The notes below the pieces were generated by a model. It made no database searches. It had not been told where the DNA came from and worked only from the letters and a program-made list of their open reading frames with translations. The position numbers and the translations under genes are program-made. From Modicisalibacter radicis (GTDB lineage: Bacteria > Pseudomonadota > Gammaproteobacteria > Pseudomonadales > Halomonadaceae), in NCBI RefSeq assembly GCF_900961225.1, contig NZ_CAAHFN010000142.1:118516-182515 (forward strand): a stretch of 64,000 nucleotides of DNA, given 5' to 3'. This document shows positions 33,355-43,558 of the stretch, one piece after another. Each line of letters opens with the position of its first letter. The stretch's first letter is position 1.

Positions 33355-34284
33355 ATGAAATCGCCCCGCTCGAACTCGCTGCCTGTCGCCTCGGCATGCC
33401 CGGCACTGCGCCGCCCCGTGGACGGCCATGCCGGTGTGTTGATGATCCTGTTCTGTCTGGCACTGGGCGCCCAGCAGGTCGCGATCAAGGCGGTGGCTAG
33501 TGATATCGCGCCGTTGGCGCAGGTGGCGTTGCGCTCGCTGGCGGCGGCCATGCTGGTGCTGGCCATCGCCCGTTGGCGCGGTATGAGGTTGACCGATTTG
33601 CGCGCCGACCTGGGCCCGGGGCTGCTGGTGGGGCTGGGCTTTACCGCCGAATTCGTCTTCGTGGCCTGGGGGTTGCACTACACGCTGGCTTCGCACATGT
33701 CGGTCTTTCTGTATACCGCGCCGGTGTTCGCCGCCCTGGGTTTGCATCTGTGGGTGCCGGGAGAGCGGTTGGCGCGGCGTCAGTGGTGGGGTATCGCCCT
33801 GGCGTTCGCCGGCATGCTGATCGCCATGGCGCCGGCCACTCATCGCGTGGCGGCCGGCGCCGTGATGCTGGGCGACGCGCTGGGTCTGCTGGCCGGGCTT
33901 TCCTGGGCCGCCACCACGCTGGTATTGCGTCGCTCGTCGCTTTCCGAAGCGCCGCCGGTAAAGACGTTGTGCTACCAGCTCATCGTCGCCGCGGGGATAC
34001 TGATGCCCGTGGTGGTGGCATCGGGCGACCTCGAGAGGATCGCCGTGACCGGCCCGGTCGTCGCGAGCATGGCGTTTCAGACGCTGGTGATCTCGTGCGG
34101 CGCGCTGTTGCTGTGGTTCGCGCTGCTGCGTCGCTACCTGGCCTCGCAACTCGGCGTGTTCTCGTTCCTGTCGCCGGTGTTCGGGGTGCTGTTCGGCGCA
34201 TTGCTGCTCGGCGAGCCGCTGACGTTGAACTTCATCATTGGCGGTCTCGCCATCCTGTCGGGAATCGTTCTGGTCAGCCGCTGA
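33355..34284 (+). CDS. EamA/DMT-family transporter
   Basis: A 309-residue inner-membrane protein with about ten hydrophobic helices formed by two EamA repeats (the first about 25-155, the second about 175-300). The repeat ends VFSFLSPVFGVLFGALLLGE and IIGGLAILSGIVLVSR are typical. Drug/metabolite exporters of this type move amino acids or other metabolites; substrate unknown. The ATG at 33355 follows AGGAG (33343). Divergent from the GcvA-like LysR gene. Confidence 0.88.
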   Translation: MKSPRSNSLPVASACPALRRPVDGHAGVLMILFCLALGAQQVAIKAVASDIAPLAQVALRSLAAAMLVLAIARWRGMRLTDLRADLGPGLLVGLGFTAEFVFVAWGLHYTLASHMSVFLYTAPVFAALGLHLWVPGERLARRQWWGIALAFAGMLIAMAPATHRVAAGAVMLGDALGLLAGLSWAATTLVLRRSSLSEAPPVKTLCYQLIVAAGILMPVVVASGDLERIAVTGPVVASMAFQTLVISCGALLLWFALLRRYLASQLGVFSFLSPVFGVLFGALLLGEPLTLNFIIGGLAILSGIVLVSR

Positions 34285-34319
34285 GGGAGAACGAGGCGCC
34301 TGGCGAAGGATAAGCTCGG

Positions 34320-34350
34320 CGGGAGGAGAGGGCGACGAGGCCCTCTCCCG
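34320..34350. terminator. Hairpin between convergent EamA and symporter genes
   Basis: CGGGAGGAGAGGGC and GCCCTCTCCCG pair around a GACGAG loop with one bulge. It lies between two convergent stops and could serve both strands. There is no T run, so it is a weak call. Confidence 0.4.
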
Positions 34351-34360
34351 AGTGGCTCGT

Positions 34361-35593
34361 TCAGTGTTTAGTGGTGGAATTGTAAATAGTCTCGTCCAGT
34401 TCCCCTTCGCTCTTGCCCACCAGCGTCGTGACCATCAAGTCGCCCGCGACGTTTACGCAGGTACGGGCCATGTCGAGTATGCGGTCGATGCCGGCTATGA
34501 CGGCGATGGCTTCCAATGGCAGGCCAATCTGGCTCATGACGATGGACAGCATGATCAGTCCCGCGCCCGGCACGCCGGCGGTGCCGATGGAGGCCAGGGT
34601 GCCCGTGACGATGATCATGCCGTAATCGGCCAGCGACAGGTCGACACCGACAAATTGGGCGATGAAAACAGCTACCACGCCCTGGTAAATGGCCGTGCCG
34701 TCCATGTTGATCGTCGCACCGACCGGCAGCACGAACCCCGAAACGCCATTGGAAACCCCCAGGTTTTGCTGCGCACAGCGAATGGAGACAGGCAGTGTTC
34801 CAGACGACGAAGCCGATGAGTAGGCGACTACGAGTGCATCGATGATGCCTTGCAAATAACGGAGTGGATTGAGGCGGCCCAGCAAGGCTAGCAAGCCGGA
34901 GTAGACGAAAAGCACATGGACAATGCTGGCCAAGTAGGCGACCCCGATAACCTTGGCGAGTGGTAACAGGACTTCAAGGCCATAATTGCCCGCTACATAG
35001 GCTATGAGCGCGAAGACCCCGAAAGGCGCAAAAGCCATGACTATGTTCGTCAGCTTGTACATCGCTTCTGCGAAGCTTTCGAAGAGTTTAATGACCGGTT
35101 CACCCTTTTCGCCGATCAGGGTTAGCGATATGCCAAGCCCAATAGCGAAAACAATGATCTGCAAGATGTTGCCGCTGGCCAGCGAGTCGATAGGATTGCT
35201 GGGGACAAGATTGACCAGGGTCTCGGTAAGGCTCGGGCCCTGTTTTGACTCACTCCCCGCCTCGAAACTCATCTCAAGGCCCACGCCGGGTTCAAATAGC
35301 CATGAGGCAAATAGCCCTATGGTGATAGCGAAGGCCGTGGTCACGAGATAGAGTGCTATGGTCCTGAGCCCAATGCGTCCCATCTTCTGGGGATCGCGCA
35401 TGGAAGTGATGCCGACGATCAGCGTCGAAAACACCAAGGGTACGATCAGCATCTTGATCGCATTGATGAAAATGTCACCCACGGGTTTAAGAATGCTAGC
35501 TTCCTTGCCAAAGAGTGCACCAGTGAGGGCGCCAAGGATCAAGCCAGCCAGGATCTTTTGCCATAGAGGAAAACGGCGCCATAAATCGAGCAT
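34361..35593 (-). CDS. Dicarboxylate/amino acid:cation symporter (DAACS family)
   Basis: A 410-residue inner-membrane symporter of the GltP/DctA/SstT family. Diagnostic elements: ILAGLILGALTGALFG at the start, the serine-rich hairpin SSASSSGTLPVS, and the cation-binding NMDGTAIYQG segment. It takes up C4-dicarboxylates, glutamate/aspartate or serine/threonine with Na+ or H+; the exact substrate is not clear. Its stretches are less GC-rich than those of its neighbours. Monocistronic, converging on the EamA gene. Confidence 0.92.
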   Translation of the reverse strand: MLDLWRRFPLWQKILAGLILGALTGALFGKEASILKPVGDIFINAIKMLIVPLVFSTLIVGITSMRDPQKMGRIGLRTIALYLVTTAFAITIGLFASWLFEPGVGLEMSFEAGSESKQGPSLTETLVNLVPSNPIDSLASGNILQIIVFAIGLGISLTLIGEKGEPVIKLFESFAEAMYKLTNIVMAFAPFGVFALIAYVAGNYGLEVLLPLAKVIGVAYLASIVHVLFVYSGLLALLGRLNPLRYLQGIIDALVVAYSSASSSGTLPVSIRCAQQNLGVSNGVSGFVLPVGATINMDGTAIYQGVVAVFIAQFVGVDLSLADYGMIIVTGTLASIGTAGVPGAGLIMLSIVMSQIGLPLEAIAVIAGIDRILDMARTCVNVAGDLMVTTLVGKSEGELDETIYNSTTKH

Positions 35594-35748
35594 AAAGCCT
35601 CCTTCTGTTATTAACCGTCCTGAAAGGGTGCCGAGTATAAGTGAGGGGACTGGCTGTAATTAAACCTTTTCACAAGGAATAACCAAACTGACTATCCCAT
35701 GCAAAAAAGGCATGAATAGACTTGCTGAATGGGGTTGCCGGCATAAAG

Positions 35749-36777
<1,029 letters not shown>

Positions 36778-36863
36778 GGCGATTCCGTGGATGGCGGACG
36801 AACTCACAGTGTGGTCGAGGCCGGCGCTAGGCCCAAGCTCGCGGCCAGCTCAAAATCCAGAAC

Positions 36864-37814
36864 TCAGACCTGGCGCCGGGTGACCAGGGCGACGCCCAGT
36901 GCGGCTACCGCCATGCCCACCCAGGCGAGCGGTGGCATCGGCTCGTCGATCATCAGCCATGCCAGCAGCGCGGCGCTGGGTGGCACCAGGTAGAACAGCG
37001 CCGAGATCCGTGATGCTTCGCCGTGACGGATCATGGTCAGCAACAGTGTGATCGCGATCAGCGAGTTGCCGATCACCAGATAGCCGAGCGCCGCAAGCAT
37101 CGGCGCGGCCCAGGTGATGTCCAGAGTGCCGAAGGCGAGCGCCAGGGGCAGGGTGCTGGCCAGCCCGGCGGCGTACTGGATGGTATTGGCGGCGACCGGA
37201 TGATGGCGGCCACCGAAGCGCTTTTCATAGAGCGTCGCCGCGCTCATGCCCAGCAGCGCGCCCGCCGCACAGAGAATGCCGGCCACCGAGGTGGCCTCGA
37301 CGGCCGCCCGGCCGAGGATCACGATCATCGCCCCGGCGAGTCCCAGCGCGAGCCCCAGCCAGTGCCGACGACCGATCGATTCGCCGACCAGCGAGGGAGC
37401 GCCCAGCGCCACCAGGATCGGCTGCAGCGAGACGATCAATGCCACGATGCCCGCCGAGGCTCCTACGGCGAAGGCGGAATAGCATAGGCCGAAATACACC
37501 GTCTGGATCAGTACCCCGACGACGCCGAGATGCAGCCACTCGCGGCCACGACGCGGAAAGGCCGGACGCAGCCAGATGAGCAGTGGCGCCAGCACCACCA
37601 GGACCAGCGAGTAGCGCAGCACCAGGAACAGCATGGGATCGACGTAGGCGGTGCCGATCTTGGCCACCGGGAAGCCCAGCGACCACAGCAGCAGGAACAG
37701 CGCCGGCGCGATGCCCAACCAGCGTGGGGCGGTCCCGGCGTGGCCGGTGTCGGTCGCTGCGGTATCGCCGGGGGGCTCGACCGGTTCGGCGTCGCGGCGG
37801 GTAAAGCTGGACAT
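36864..37814 (-). CDS. EamA/DMT-family transporter
   Basis: A 316-residue membrane protein with ten predicted helices in two EamA repeats (LFLLLWSLGFPVAKIGTAYV at the start of the first; YLVPPSAALLAWLMIDEPM near the end of the second). The N-terminal 30 residues are polar and acidic. Start at 37814 follows AGGAAA. It diverges from a LysR gene 99 bases away, repeating the LysR/exporter arrangement seen twice earlier in the window. Substrate unknown. Confidence 0.88.
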   Translation of the reverse strand: MSSFTRRDAEPVEPPGDTAATDTGHAGTAPRWLGIAPALFLLLWSLGFPVAKIGTAYVDPMLFLVLRYSLVLVVLAPLLIWLRPAFPRRGREWLHLGVVGVLIQTVYFGLCYSAFAVGASAGIVALIVSLQPILVALGAPSLVGESIGRRHWLGLALGLAGAMIVILGRAAVEATSVAGILCAAGALLGMSAATLYEKRFGGRHHPVAANTIQYAAGLASTLPLALAFGTLDITWAAPMLAALGYLVIGNSLIAITLLLTMIRHGEASRISALFYLVPPSAALLAWLMIDEPMPPLAWVGMAVAALGVALVTRRQV

Positions 37815-37913
37815 GATGTTTCCTGCATGGCGGGACATACGACAACGCTATAGCGCGGCCAGTACCAAGTCATGTTACTTGTTCAGCGAACAGGTATCAG
37901 ATTTACTGAAGTC

Positions 37914-38786
37914 ATGAACCCTGCTCAGCTTCGCGTCCTCATCGCCGTGGCGGATACCGGTAGCCTCAGTCGTGCCGCCGACGCTGTGGGCATCACCCAG
38001 TCGGGCGCCAGCCAGGCGCTGGCCGCGCTCGAAGACCGGCTCGATGTGCGCCTTGCCGTACGCGGCCGGCGCGGTATGGCGCTGACCCAGGCCGGCATGA
38101 CCATCGTCGAACGCGCGCGGTGCATTCAGCAGGAGTGGATGGCAATCACGAAAATTGCCGAAGAGGCACGCTCCATCGAACGTGGCCGGTTGCGTCTGGC
38201 GAGTTTTCCTTCGGTATTCGCCACGCTTCTGCCGGGCCTGCTGCGACGCTTTTCCACGGCGCACCCGGGCATTCAGGTCATCGCCCTGGAGGCCACCGAC
38301 GAGGAGGTGACGGCTTGGCTCGAGGCCGGCACCGTCGATGTCGGCGTAGTAGCCAGCGGAGCTACGGGGGGCGTGCCGCTCTATCGCGATCGCTGGGTCG
38401 CGGTGACGCCGGCAGGACATCCCTTGTCACGTCGATGCAGCGGGCGCGTGGCGTTGAGCGAGGTGGTCACCGAGCCGTTTGTGCTGGCGACAGGCGGTTG
38501 CCGGACTCATGCGCGCAGCCTGGCTCGGCAGCAGGGGCTGGCACTGATGGATGTGCGTGTTGAGGTGCGCGATTGGGCGAGCGCCTTTGCCCTGGTGCGC
38601 GAGGGGTTGGGTATCGCGCTGGTCCCGGAGCTGCACTTGCCTACCCCGGGGGAAGCAAGGCGCGGGCTGCGTGTCCTGGAACTGTCGCCGGTGATTCCCC
38701 GTGAGCTGGCGCTGGCCGTGTCACCGCACAGTGCCGGTTCGCCACTGGTAAGCGCCTTCGTCGATCTGGCAGCCGAATCCGACTAG
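37914..38786 (+). CDS. LysR-family regulator
   Basis: A 290-residue LysR protein whose HTH is AQLRVLIAVADTGSLSRAAD then AVGITQSGASQALAALEDRL. The start at 37914 (MNPAQLRVL) is chosen; the frame 14 codons upstream lies in the divergent promoter. It shares that promoter region with the EamA exporter and probably controls it. Its stop overlaps the stop of the convergent acetyltransferase gene by 4 bases. Confidence 0.88.
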   Translation: MNPAQLRVLIAVADTGSLSRAADAVGITQSGASQALAALEDRLDVRLAVRGRRGMALTQAGMTIVERARCIQQEWMAITKIAEEARSIERGRLRLASFPSVFATLLPGLLRRFSTAHPGIQVIALEATDEEVTAWLEAGTVDVGVVASGATGGVPLYRDRWVAVTPAGHPLSRRCSGRVALSEVVTEPFVLATGGCRTHARSLARQQGLALMDVRVEVRDWASAFALVREGLGIALVPELHLPTPGEARRGLRVLELSPVIPRELALAVSPHSAGSPLVSAFVDLAAESD

Positions 38787-39340
38787 CCGTTCGTGCCGTC
38801 GGGCGCCGGGAGGCAGCCATCGCCGGCACCCAGCGAGCGCTGCATCAGTACGGTGTCCAGCCAGCGGTCGAACTTGAATCCGACCGAGCGGAAGGTGCCT
38901 GCATGCTCGAAGCCATGGCGACGATGCAGGGCGATCGAGCCGCTGTTGGCACTGTCGCCGATGACCGCAAGCATCTGGCGCCACGGTCCTTTTTCACACG
39001 CTTCGATCAGTGCGGCGAGCAGGCCGCTGCCGATGCCCTGGCCGTGTTTGCCTGCCGCGACGTAGACCGAATTTTCCACGCTGTATCGATAGGCGGGCCG
39101 GGGCCGGTAGGGAGTTGCGTAGCAGAAGCCGAGGATGTCGTCGTCCCGTTCGGCGAGCAGGTAGGGCAGGCCCTGGCCGACGATCGCCGAATGGCGGGCA
39201 CGCATCTCGTCCAGCGTCGGTGGCGTCAGCTCGAACGAGGCGGTGCCATGGCGTACATGGTCGGCGTAGAGGGCTTGGATGGCGGGCAGATCGGCGTCCT
39301 GGACGCTACGGATGCACGGTGAGGGATGGGGGCGGGACAT
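38783..39340 (-). CDS. GNAT N-acetyltransferase (phosphinothricin acetyltransferase-like)
   Basis: A 185-residue GNAT enzyme of the PAT/Bar-like group. Motifs: IRSVQDADLPAIQALYADHV at the start, the acceptor-site strand SVENSVYVAAGKHGQGIGSGLL carrying the acetyl-CoA pyrophosphate loop, and the downstream NSGSIALHRRHGFEHAGTFRSVGFKFDRW, in part, typical of PAT and MddA. Members acetylate phosphinothricin, methionine sulfoximine or similar amino acids. Convergent with the LysR gene; no operon partner. Confidence 0.88.
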   Translation of the reverse strand: MSRPHPSPCIRSVQDADLPAIQALYADHVRHGTASFELTPPTLDEMRARHSAIVGQGLPYLLAERDDDILGFCYATPYRPRPAYRYSVENSVYVAAGKHGQGIGSGLLAALIEACEKGPWRQMLAVIGDSANSGSIALHRRHGFEHAGTFRSVGFKFDRWLDTVLMQRSLGAGDGCLPAPDGTNG

Positions 39341-39395
39341 GAGACCTCCGGTCGTGTGTGAACGTCGTCATTAATTATCGCGGCGTGGACGGAGC

Positions 39396-39669
39396 ACGAT
39401 CACCGACGGTTCCTTCGCCGAGACCAAGGAGCCACTGGTCGGCTTCTACCTGATCGAGGCCCACGATCTCAACGAGGCGCTGCAGGTAGCCGCCGAAATA
39501 CCCGCCGCGCGGGTCGGCAGCGTCGAGGTGCACCGGTCCGCGAACGCGCGGTGGCTCCGGTCACATCGAACAGTGCGGTGGCACAGCGCATCGTGCCCGC
39601 CAAGGCCAGGCGCGGCTGTTCATCGAGCGGCGCCTGATGGAACTGGGCGCCGCCGGCGAAGACGGCTAG
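39396..39669 (+). pseudogene. Remnant of a YCII-domain protein and ECF sigma-factor pair
   Basis: The first part reads ITDGSFAETKEPLVGFYLIE then AHDLNEALQVAAEIPAA, the DGPFAETKE core of YCII/PhnB-like proteins. After a frame change the second part reads QARLFIERRLMELGAAGEDG and stops at 39667-39669, like the C-terminus of the sigma factors (DUF6596 group) that commonly follow YCII genes. Most of the sigma gene and both starts are gone, so this is a collapsed two-gene unit. Confidence 0.6.
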
Positions 39670-39680
39670 CAACGCTCCGG

Positions 39681-40979
39681 TCAGTCTCGCCCGGCCACTG
39701 CCTCGATCAGCCGCTTGCGTTCGTGCTCCTCGTAGAAGCTGGGATCGTCGAACAGGTCGTGCTGGTGATCCTCGAAGATCATTGCCAGCGCCTCCTGACT
39801 GGTCTGCACCATGGGTTCGAAATGGGCCGTCTCGCCGGAGACCATGCTCGACACGTGGCGGCGACGGTAGATCGCATAGAGGGCCAGCAGTGCCAGCACG
39901 CCGGCGATGTAGAAGGGCAGCGCCTGGGTACCGAAGACGTTCATGGCGACCCCGGCGAGGATGGGTGCCACGGCGCTGCCGGCGCCTTGCAGAACCAGCA
40001 TGTCGGCGGAGCCGGATACCACCTCTTCGGGGTGCAGCTGGTCGATCAGCTGGGCGACGGCGATCGGGTAGAGCGAGAACGACAGCCCGCCCCAGACGAA
40101 GTACAGCGCGAACAGTGCCGACTGGCCGGGCGCTAGCGGCATCAGCGCGGCGACGCCCGCGGCGAGGAGCGCCACCCAGGTCAGCACCCGCGGGCGGTCG
40201 TGCTTGTCCGAGAAGCGCCCGATGGGTATCTGCAGCAACGCGCCGCCGAGAATGGCGATACTCATCACCAGGCCGATGTCGCCGTTGTCGAAACCGAGCT
40301 GCTTGGCGTAGACCGGCGTCATCGCCCAGAAGGCGCCCATCGCCAACCCCGACAGCGCCGAGGCGGCGACCGCCAGCGGCGCGAAGCCGAGCAGGGCCTT
40401 CAAGCTGCTCTTGGGGCGGTCGGAGATCGCCGGCTGGCTGCGCCGGGTCATGGTGATCGGCAGCAGCGCCCAGCTGATCAGGATCGAGGTCAGGGCGAAA
40501 AGCAGGAAGCCTTCGGGGGTGTCGAGGCGCAGGATCTGCTGGGCAATGGCGATCGCGCCGAGATTGACCACCATGTACATGGCGAAGATGCGGCCGCGCT
40601 CGTGAGCGGCGGCCTGGCTGTTGAGCCAGCTCTCGATCACCGTCACCAGGGTCACGAACGCCAGTCCGTAGAAGAAGCGCAGGACCAGCCATACCCAGGG
40701 ATTGACGAAGATCAGATGAAGCAGCGCGCCGGAGGCGCAGATTGCCGCACAGAAGGCGAAGGCGCGGATATGACCGGCGCGGCGGATCAGCCGTGGGCTG
40801 AACCAGGTGCCGCAGATGAAGCCCACGAAGTAGCCGGACATGATGATGCCGACCAGCGTGGTCGAGAACCCTTCGCTGGTGCCGCGCAGGGTCAGCAGGG
40901 TATTGATCAGTCCATTGCCGAGCAGCAGCAACGCGACGCTGCCGAGCAGGGCCCGGATCGGGCGCAGCAGTGACCGCAT
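39681..40979 (-). CDS. Major facilitator superfamily transporter (YcaD-like)
   Basis: A 432-residue MFS carrier with 12 predicted helices and a hydrophilic C-terminal tail of about 45 residues (ETAHFEPMVQTSQEALAMIF and after). Start MRSLLRPIRALLGSVALLLL; the loop after helix 2 reads GTWFSPRLIRRAGHIRAF. It resembles the YcaD/YfkF-like group with unknown substrate. Monocistronic, flanked by the decayed YCII/sigma unit and a peroxiredoxin gene. Confidence 0.87.
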   Translation of the reverse strand: MRSLLRPIRALLGSVALLLLGNGLINTLLTLRGTSEGFSTTLVGIIMSGYFVGFICGTWFSPRLIRRAGHIRAFAFCAAICASGALLHLIFVNPWVWLVLRFFYGLAFVTLVTVIESWLNSQAAAHERGRIFAMYMVVNLGAIAIAQQILRLDTPEGFLLFALTSILISWALLPITMTRRSQPAISDRPKSSLKALLGFAPLAVAASALSGLAMGAFWAMTPVYAKQLGFDNGDIGLVMSIAILGGALLQIPIGRFSDKHDRPRVLTWVALLAAGVAALMPLAPGQSALFALYFVWGGLSFSLYPIAVAQLIDQLHPEEVVSGSADMLVLQGAGSAVAPILAGVAMNVFGTQALPFYIAGVLALLALYAIYRRRHVSSMVSGETAHFEPMVQTSQEALAMIFEDHQHDLFDDPSFYEEHERKRLIEAVAGRD

Positions 40980-41193
40980 GCGAGTTTCCTTGCGCCGCCG
41001 TGTATTCCTGTTTTGCAGTTACCGTGCCAGCCAATGCAAATGAGCTGAAACCGCCTGGGATTGAAGCGGTTGGCTCACCTTGCCAGGCACGAGGTTTATC
41101 TGGGTCGGGTGCATGGCGCCTTGCCGATGCGCCGGACCGGGGCATGGCGAGCCGGCGCATCGGCCGGCTCGCCTCCTGGCGGGCGTGTCTTCC

Positions 41194-41670
41194 TCAGAGC
41201 TTGCCGAGCACCGTTTCGGCACTGCTCTGGTCGACGCCCTTGGCATCCACGCCGAGATATTCGATCACGCCGTCGTTGACGATCATCGCGAAGCGCTTGC
41301 TGCGAGTGCCCATGCCGCCGCCGCTTGCGTCCATGTCGAGGCCCAGTGCACGGGCGAAATCGGCGTTGCCGTCGGCGAGCATGGTAAAGGCCTGGGCGTT
41401 CTGGCTCTTCTGCCAGGCATCCATGACGAAGGCGTCGTTGACCGCCATGCAGGCGATGGTATCGACGCCCCTGGCCAGGATCTCGTCGGCCTTGACGACG
41501 AAACCGGGCATGTGGGTATTGGAGCAGCCCGGGGTGAAGGCGCCGGGAACGGCGAACAGCACCACGCGCTTGCCGGCGAACAGTTCACCGGTGGAGATGT
41601 CTTCGGGGCCTTCGGCACCATTGGTCTTGATGGTGACGTCGGGAATCTTGTCGCCTGTGGAGATGGTCAT
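41194..41670 (-). CDS. Prx5-type peroxiredoxin
   Basis: A 158-residue thiol peroxidase. The peroxidatic Cys lies in VPGAFTPGCSNTHMPGF (near residue 49). A second Cys occurs in IACMAVNDAFV (near residue 73), the position common in bacterial glutathione- or glutaredoxin-dependent Prx5 enzymes. It reduces H2O2 and organic peroxides in the cytosol. The short spacing from the MFS gene does not make an operon. Confidence 0.92.
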   Translation of the reverse strand: MTISTGDKIPDVTIKTNGAEGPEDISTGELFAGKRVVLFAVPGAFTPGCSNTHMPGFVVKADEILARGVDTIACMAVNDAFVMDAWQKSQNAQAFTMLADGNADFARALGLDMDASGGGMGTRSKRFAMIVNDGVIEYLGVDAKGVDQSSAETVLGKL

Positions 41671-41854
41671 GTCCGGGTCCTTTCTTGACGAAGTGAGGGT
41701 CCATTACGATGCATAGGAAGCAAGTGGGGCAAGGGGGAAGCGACATCGCTCACCGCGTTATTCAATGCCTCCAGTGTCCGTTCAGCATCACTGCACATGG
41801 TAAGTGATAAACTGACGGCCGGGTCGGGAAATCGCAAGGGGTCCAGAGGGCTGC

Positions 41855-42475
41855 ATGGCCAAGCGCAAGGGAGAAATTCGTCAGCGCAATGTCGAGAACA
41901 TTCTGCTGGCGGCGGAACGGGTGTTCGCCGAAAAAGGGTATGCCGGTGCGTCGATGGGCGAGATCGCCCAATTGGCCGAGATCCCCAAGTCCAACGTGCA
42001 TTACTACTTCTCGACCAAGGAGGAGCTGTACCGCGAGGTACTGCTGGCGCTGCTCGAGGTCTGGAAGCAGGATGCGCTGTGCTTCGAACTCTACGACGAC
42101 CCGCGGGTGGTGCTGTCGACCTACATCCGCGCCAAGATGAATCACTCGCGCAACCGTGCGGCGGGCTCCAAGGTATGGGCGGCCGAGGTGATGCAGGGCG
42201 GGGCGGTGCTCGGTGCGAGCCTGCGCGACAACCTGTACCAGTGGGCCAAGCTCAAGGAAGCCAAGATTCGCGAGTGGATCGACGACGGCCGAATCCTGCC
42301 GGTCGAGCCCTCCTACCTGCTGTACATGATCTGGTCGTCGACCCAGCATTACGCCGACTTCGACTACCAGATCGCCCTGCTCAACGACGATGCACCGCTC
42401 GACGAGCTGCAGTTCGAGCGAGCGGTGCAGACGGTGACCAGCATCGTGCTGCGCGGGATCGGCCTGTCGCCGTGA
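41855..42475 (+). CDS. TetR-family regulator, RutR-like
   Basis: A 206-residue TetR regulator. The N-terminal HTH reads ILLAAERVFAEKGYAGASMG then EIAQLAEIPKSNVHYYFSTKE. The C-terminal domain (RAKMNHSRNRAAGSKVWAAE, later YMIWSSTQHYADFDYQIALL) matches the RutR ligand-binding domain, which in Escherichia coli senses uracil/thymine. It lies about 1 kb from the pyrimidine degradation genes preA-preT, separated by a siderophore-binding protein gene on the other strand. RutR-like palindromes occur at 49109 and 49366. Confidence 0.85.
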   Translation: MAKRKGEIRQRNVENILLAAERVFAEKGYAGASMGEIAQLAEIPKSNVHYYFSTKEELYREVLLALLEVWKQDALCFELYDDPRVVLSTYIRAKMNHSRNRAAGSKVWAAEVMQGGAVLGASLRDNLYQWAKLKEAKIREWIDDGRILPVEPSYLLYMIWSSTQHYADFDYQIALLNDDAPLDELQFERAVQTVTSIVLRGIGLSP

Positions 42476-42507
42476 CAGGCCGTGGGGTCGTATCCGGATG
42501 GAATGCC

Positions 42508-43365
42508 TCAGAGCGCGTCGACGACTTCGTCGATCTGCAGGCTCAGGCTCTGCAGGCCACCGCCTGAGAGATACCACAGTTTCGGGGTGAGTCGTTCGAC
42601 ACGCGGTGTCGGCAGGCCCTCGGTGGCCAGCGACCGGCGCAATGCCTCGATGTCCCCGGCCTCGTTGCCGATGGCCGCGCTGCGATCGACGACCAGCACC
42701 ACATCCGGGCCGATTTCGACCATCGCCTCGGGCGACAGCGGCGTGAATGTGCGGCTGCCGCGGGTTTCGGTGGGCACACTGGCGGGGATCTGCGGCTCGT
42801 CCAGCCCCAGCACGTCGTAGACGATCGGATTGTCGTTGAGCATGTAGTGGCCATCGTTGTGGGTCACGGTCAGCACGGCCGGTTGCCCGTCGATCTTCTG
42901 GCGCGCGTCATTGATCTTCTGGTGCAGCGATTGCAGCGCCGATTCTGCTTGCGGCACGACGTCGAAGTGCCTGGCCAGGTTGATGACCCGGGTGTCGAAG
43001 GCCTTCAGGTAGTCGTCACCCGCGATCCCCACATCCGTTACCGGTGCGATGGCCTCGAGCGCCTCGCGTTGGCCGCCCTGGCGTCCGGTGATCAGGATCA
43101 GCGAGGGTGACGCCTGGCGGATGGCCTCCAGGTCGGGGGATTTCAGGCCGCCGACATCGACATGGGCGTCGTCCGCGTACTGGCTCAGGTACGCCGGCAG
43201 CCCCTGCTTGGGAACGCCAATGACATGCTCGCCGAGATTCAATGCGTCGAGCGTGTCCAGGCTGCCGTAATCGAAGGTGACCATCCGCGCGCCGTCGCGC
43301 GTGTCGGCCAGGACGGCGCCGCTCAACATCAGGAGTGTGGCGGCAAGGAGTGCAACGGATCTCAT
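42508..43365 (-). CDS. Siderophore ABC-transporter substrate-binding protein (FatB/CeuE-like)
   Basis: A 285-residue periplasmic binding protein with a Sec signal peptide (MRSVALLAATLLMLSGAVLA) and no lipobox cysteine. FatB/CeuE/YclQ-type features: FDYGSLDTLDALNL, VGGLKSPDLEAIRQASPSLI, then LITGRQGG. It should bind a ferric catechol-type siderophore or heme. No permease or ATPase gene is adjacent, so it works with a transporter encoded elsewhere. No convincing Fur box was found upstream. Confidence 0.85.
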   Translation of the reverse strand: MRSVALLAATLLMLSGAVLADTRDGARMVTFDYGSLDTLDALNLGEHVIGVPKQGLPAYLSQYADDAHVDVGGLKSPDLEAIRQASPSLILITGRQGGQREALEAIAPVTDVGIAGDDYLKAFDTRVINLARHFDVVPQAESALQSLHQKINDARQKIDGQPAVLTVTHNDGHYMLNDNPIVYDVLGLDEPQIPASVPTETRGSRTFTPLSPEAMVEIGPDVVLVVDRSAAIGNEAGDIEALRRSLATEGLPTPRVERLTPKLWYLSGGGLQSLSLQIDEVVDAL

Positions 43366-43487
43366 GAGGCTTTCTCCGGGTCATTTGAGAAAACCTATTA
43401 GATAACAGTCTTTCTTGTTGTCACAGGCGGAATGTCACCCGGCGTGCAACATGGCGTTGCGTAAGCCGCGATGGCTGCAAATGCAGA

Positions 43488-43509
43488 CATCGCCCCGGGT
43501 GGGGCGATG
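43488..43509 (-). terminator. Hairpin downstream of preA
   Basis: A perfect 9-bp stem CATCGCCCC/GGGGCGATG with loop GGGT lies 50 bases past the preA stop. Probable end of the leftward pyrimidine operon, although the U tract is weak. Confidence 0.45.
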
Positions 43510-43558
43510 GGTTGTCATTGAACGTGAAGGCGCCTTGCGGCATGTATGCGGAGCCAGC

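Noticed and set aside
43366..43440. Fur box upstream of the siderophore-binding protein gene
   Set aside because: The AT-rich stretch around 43390-43425 does not match the 19-bp consensus well enough in either orientation.
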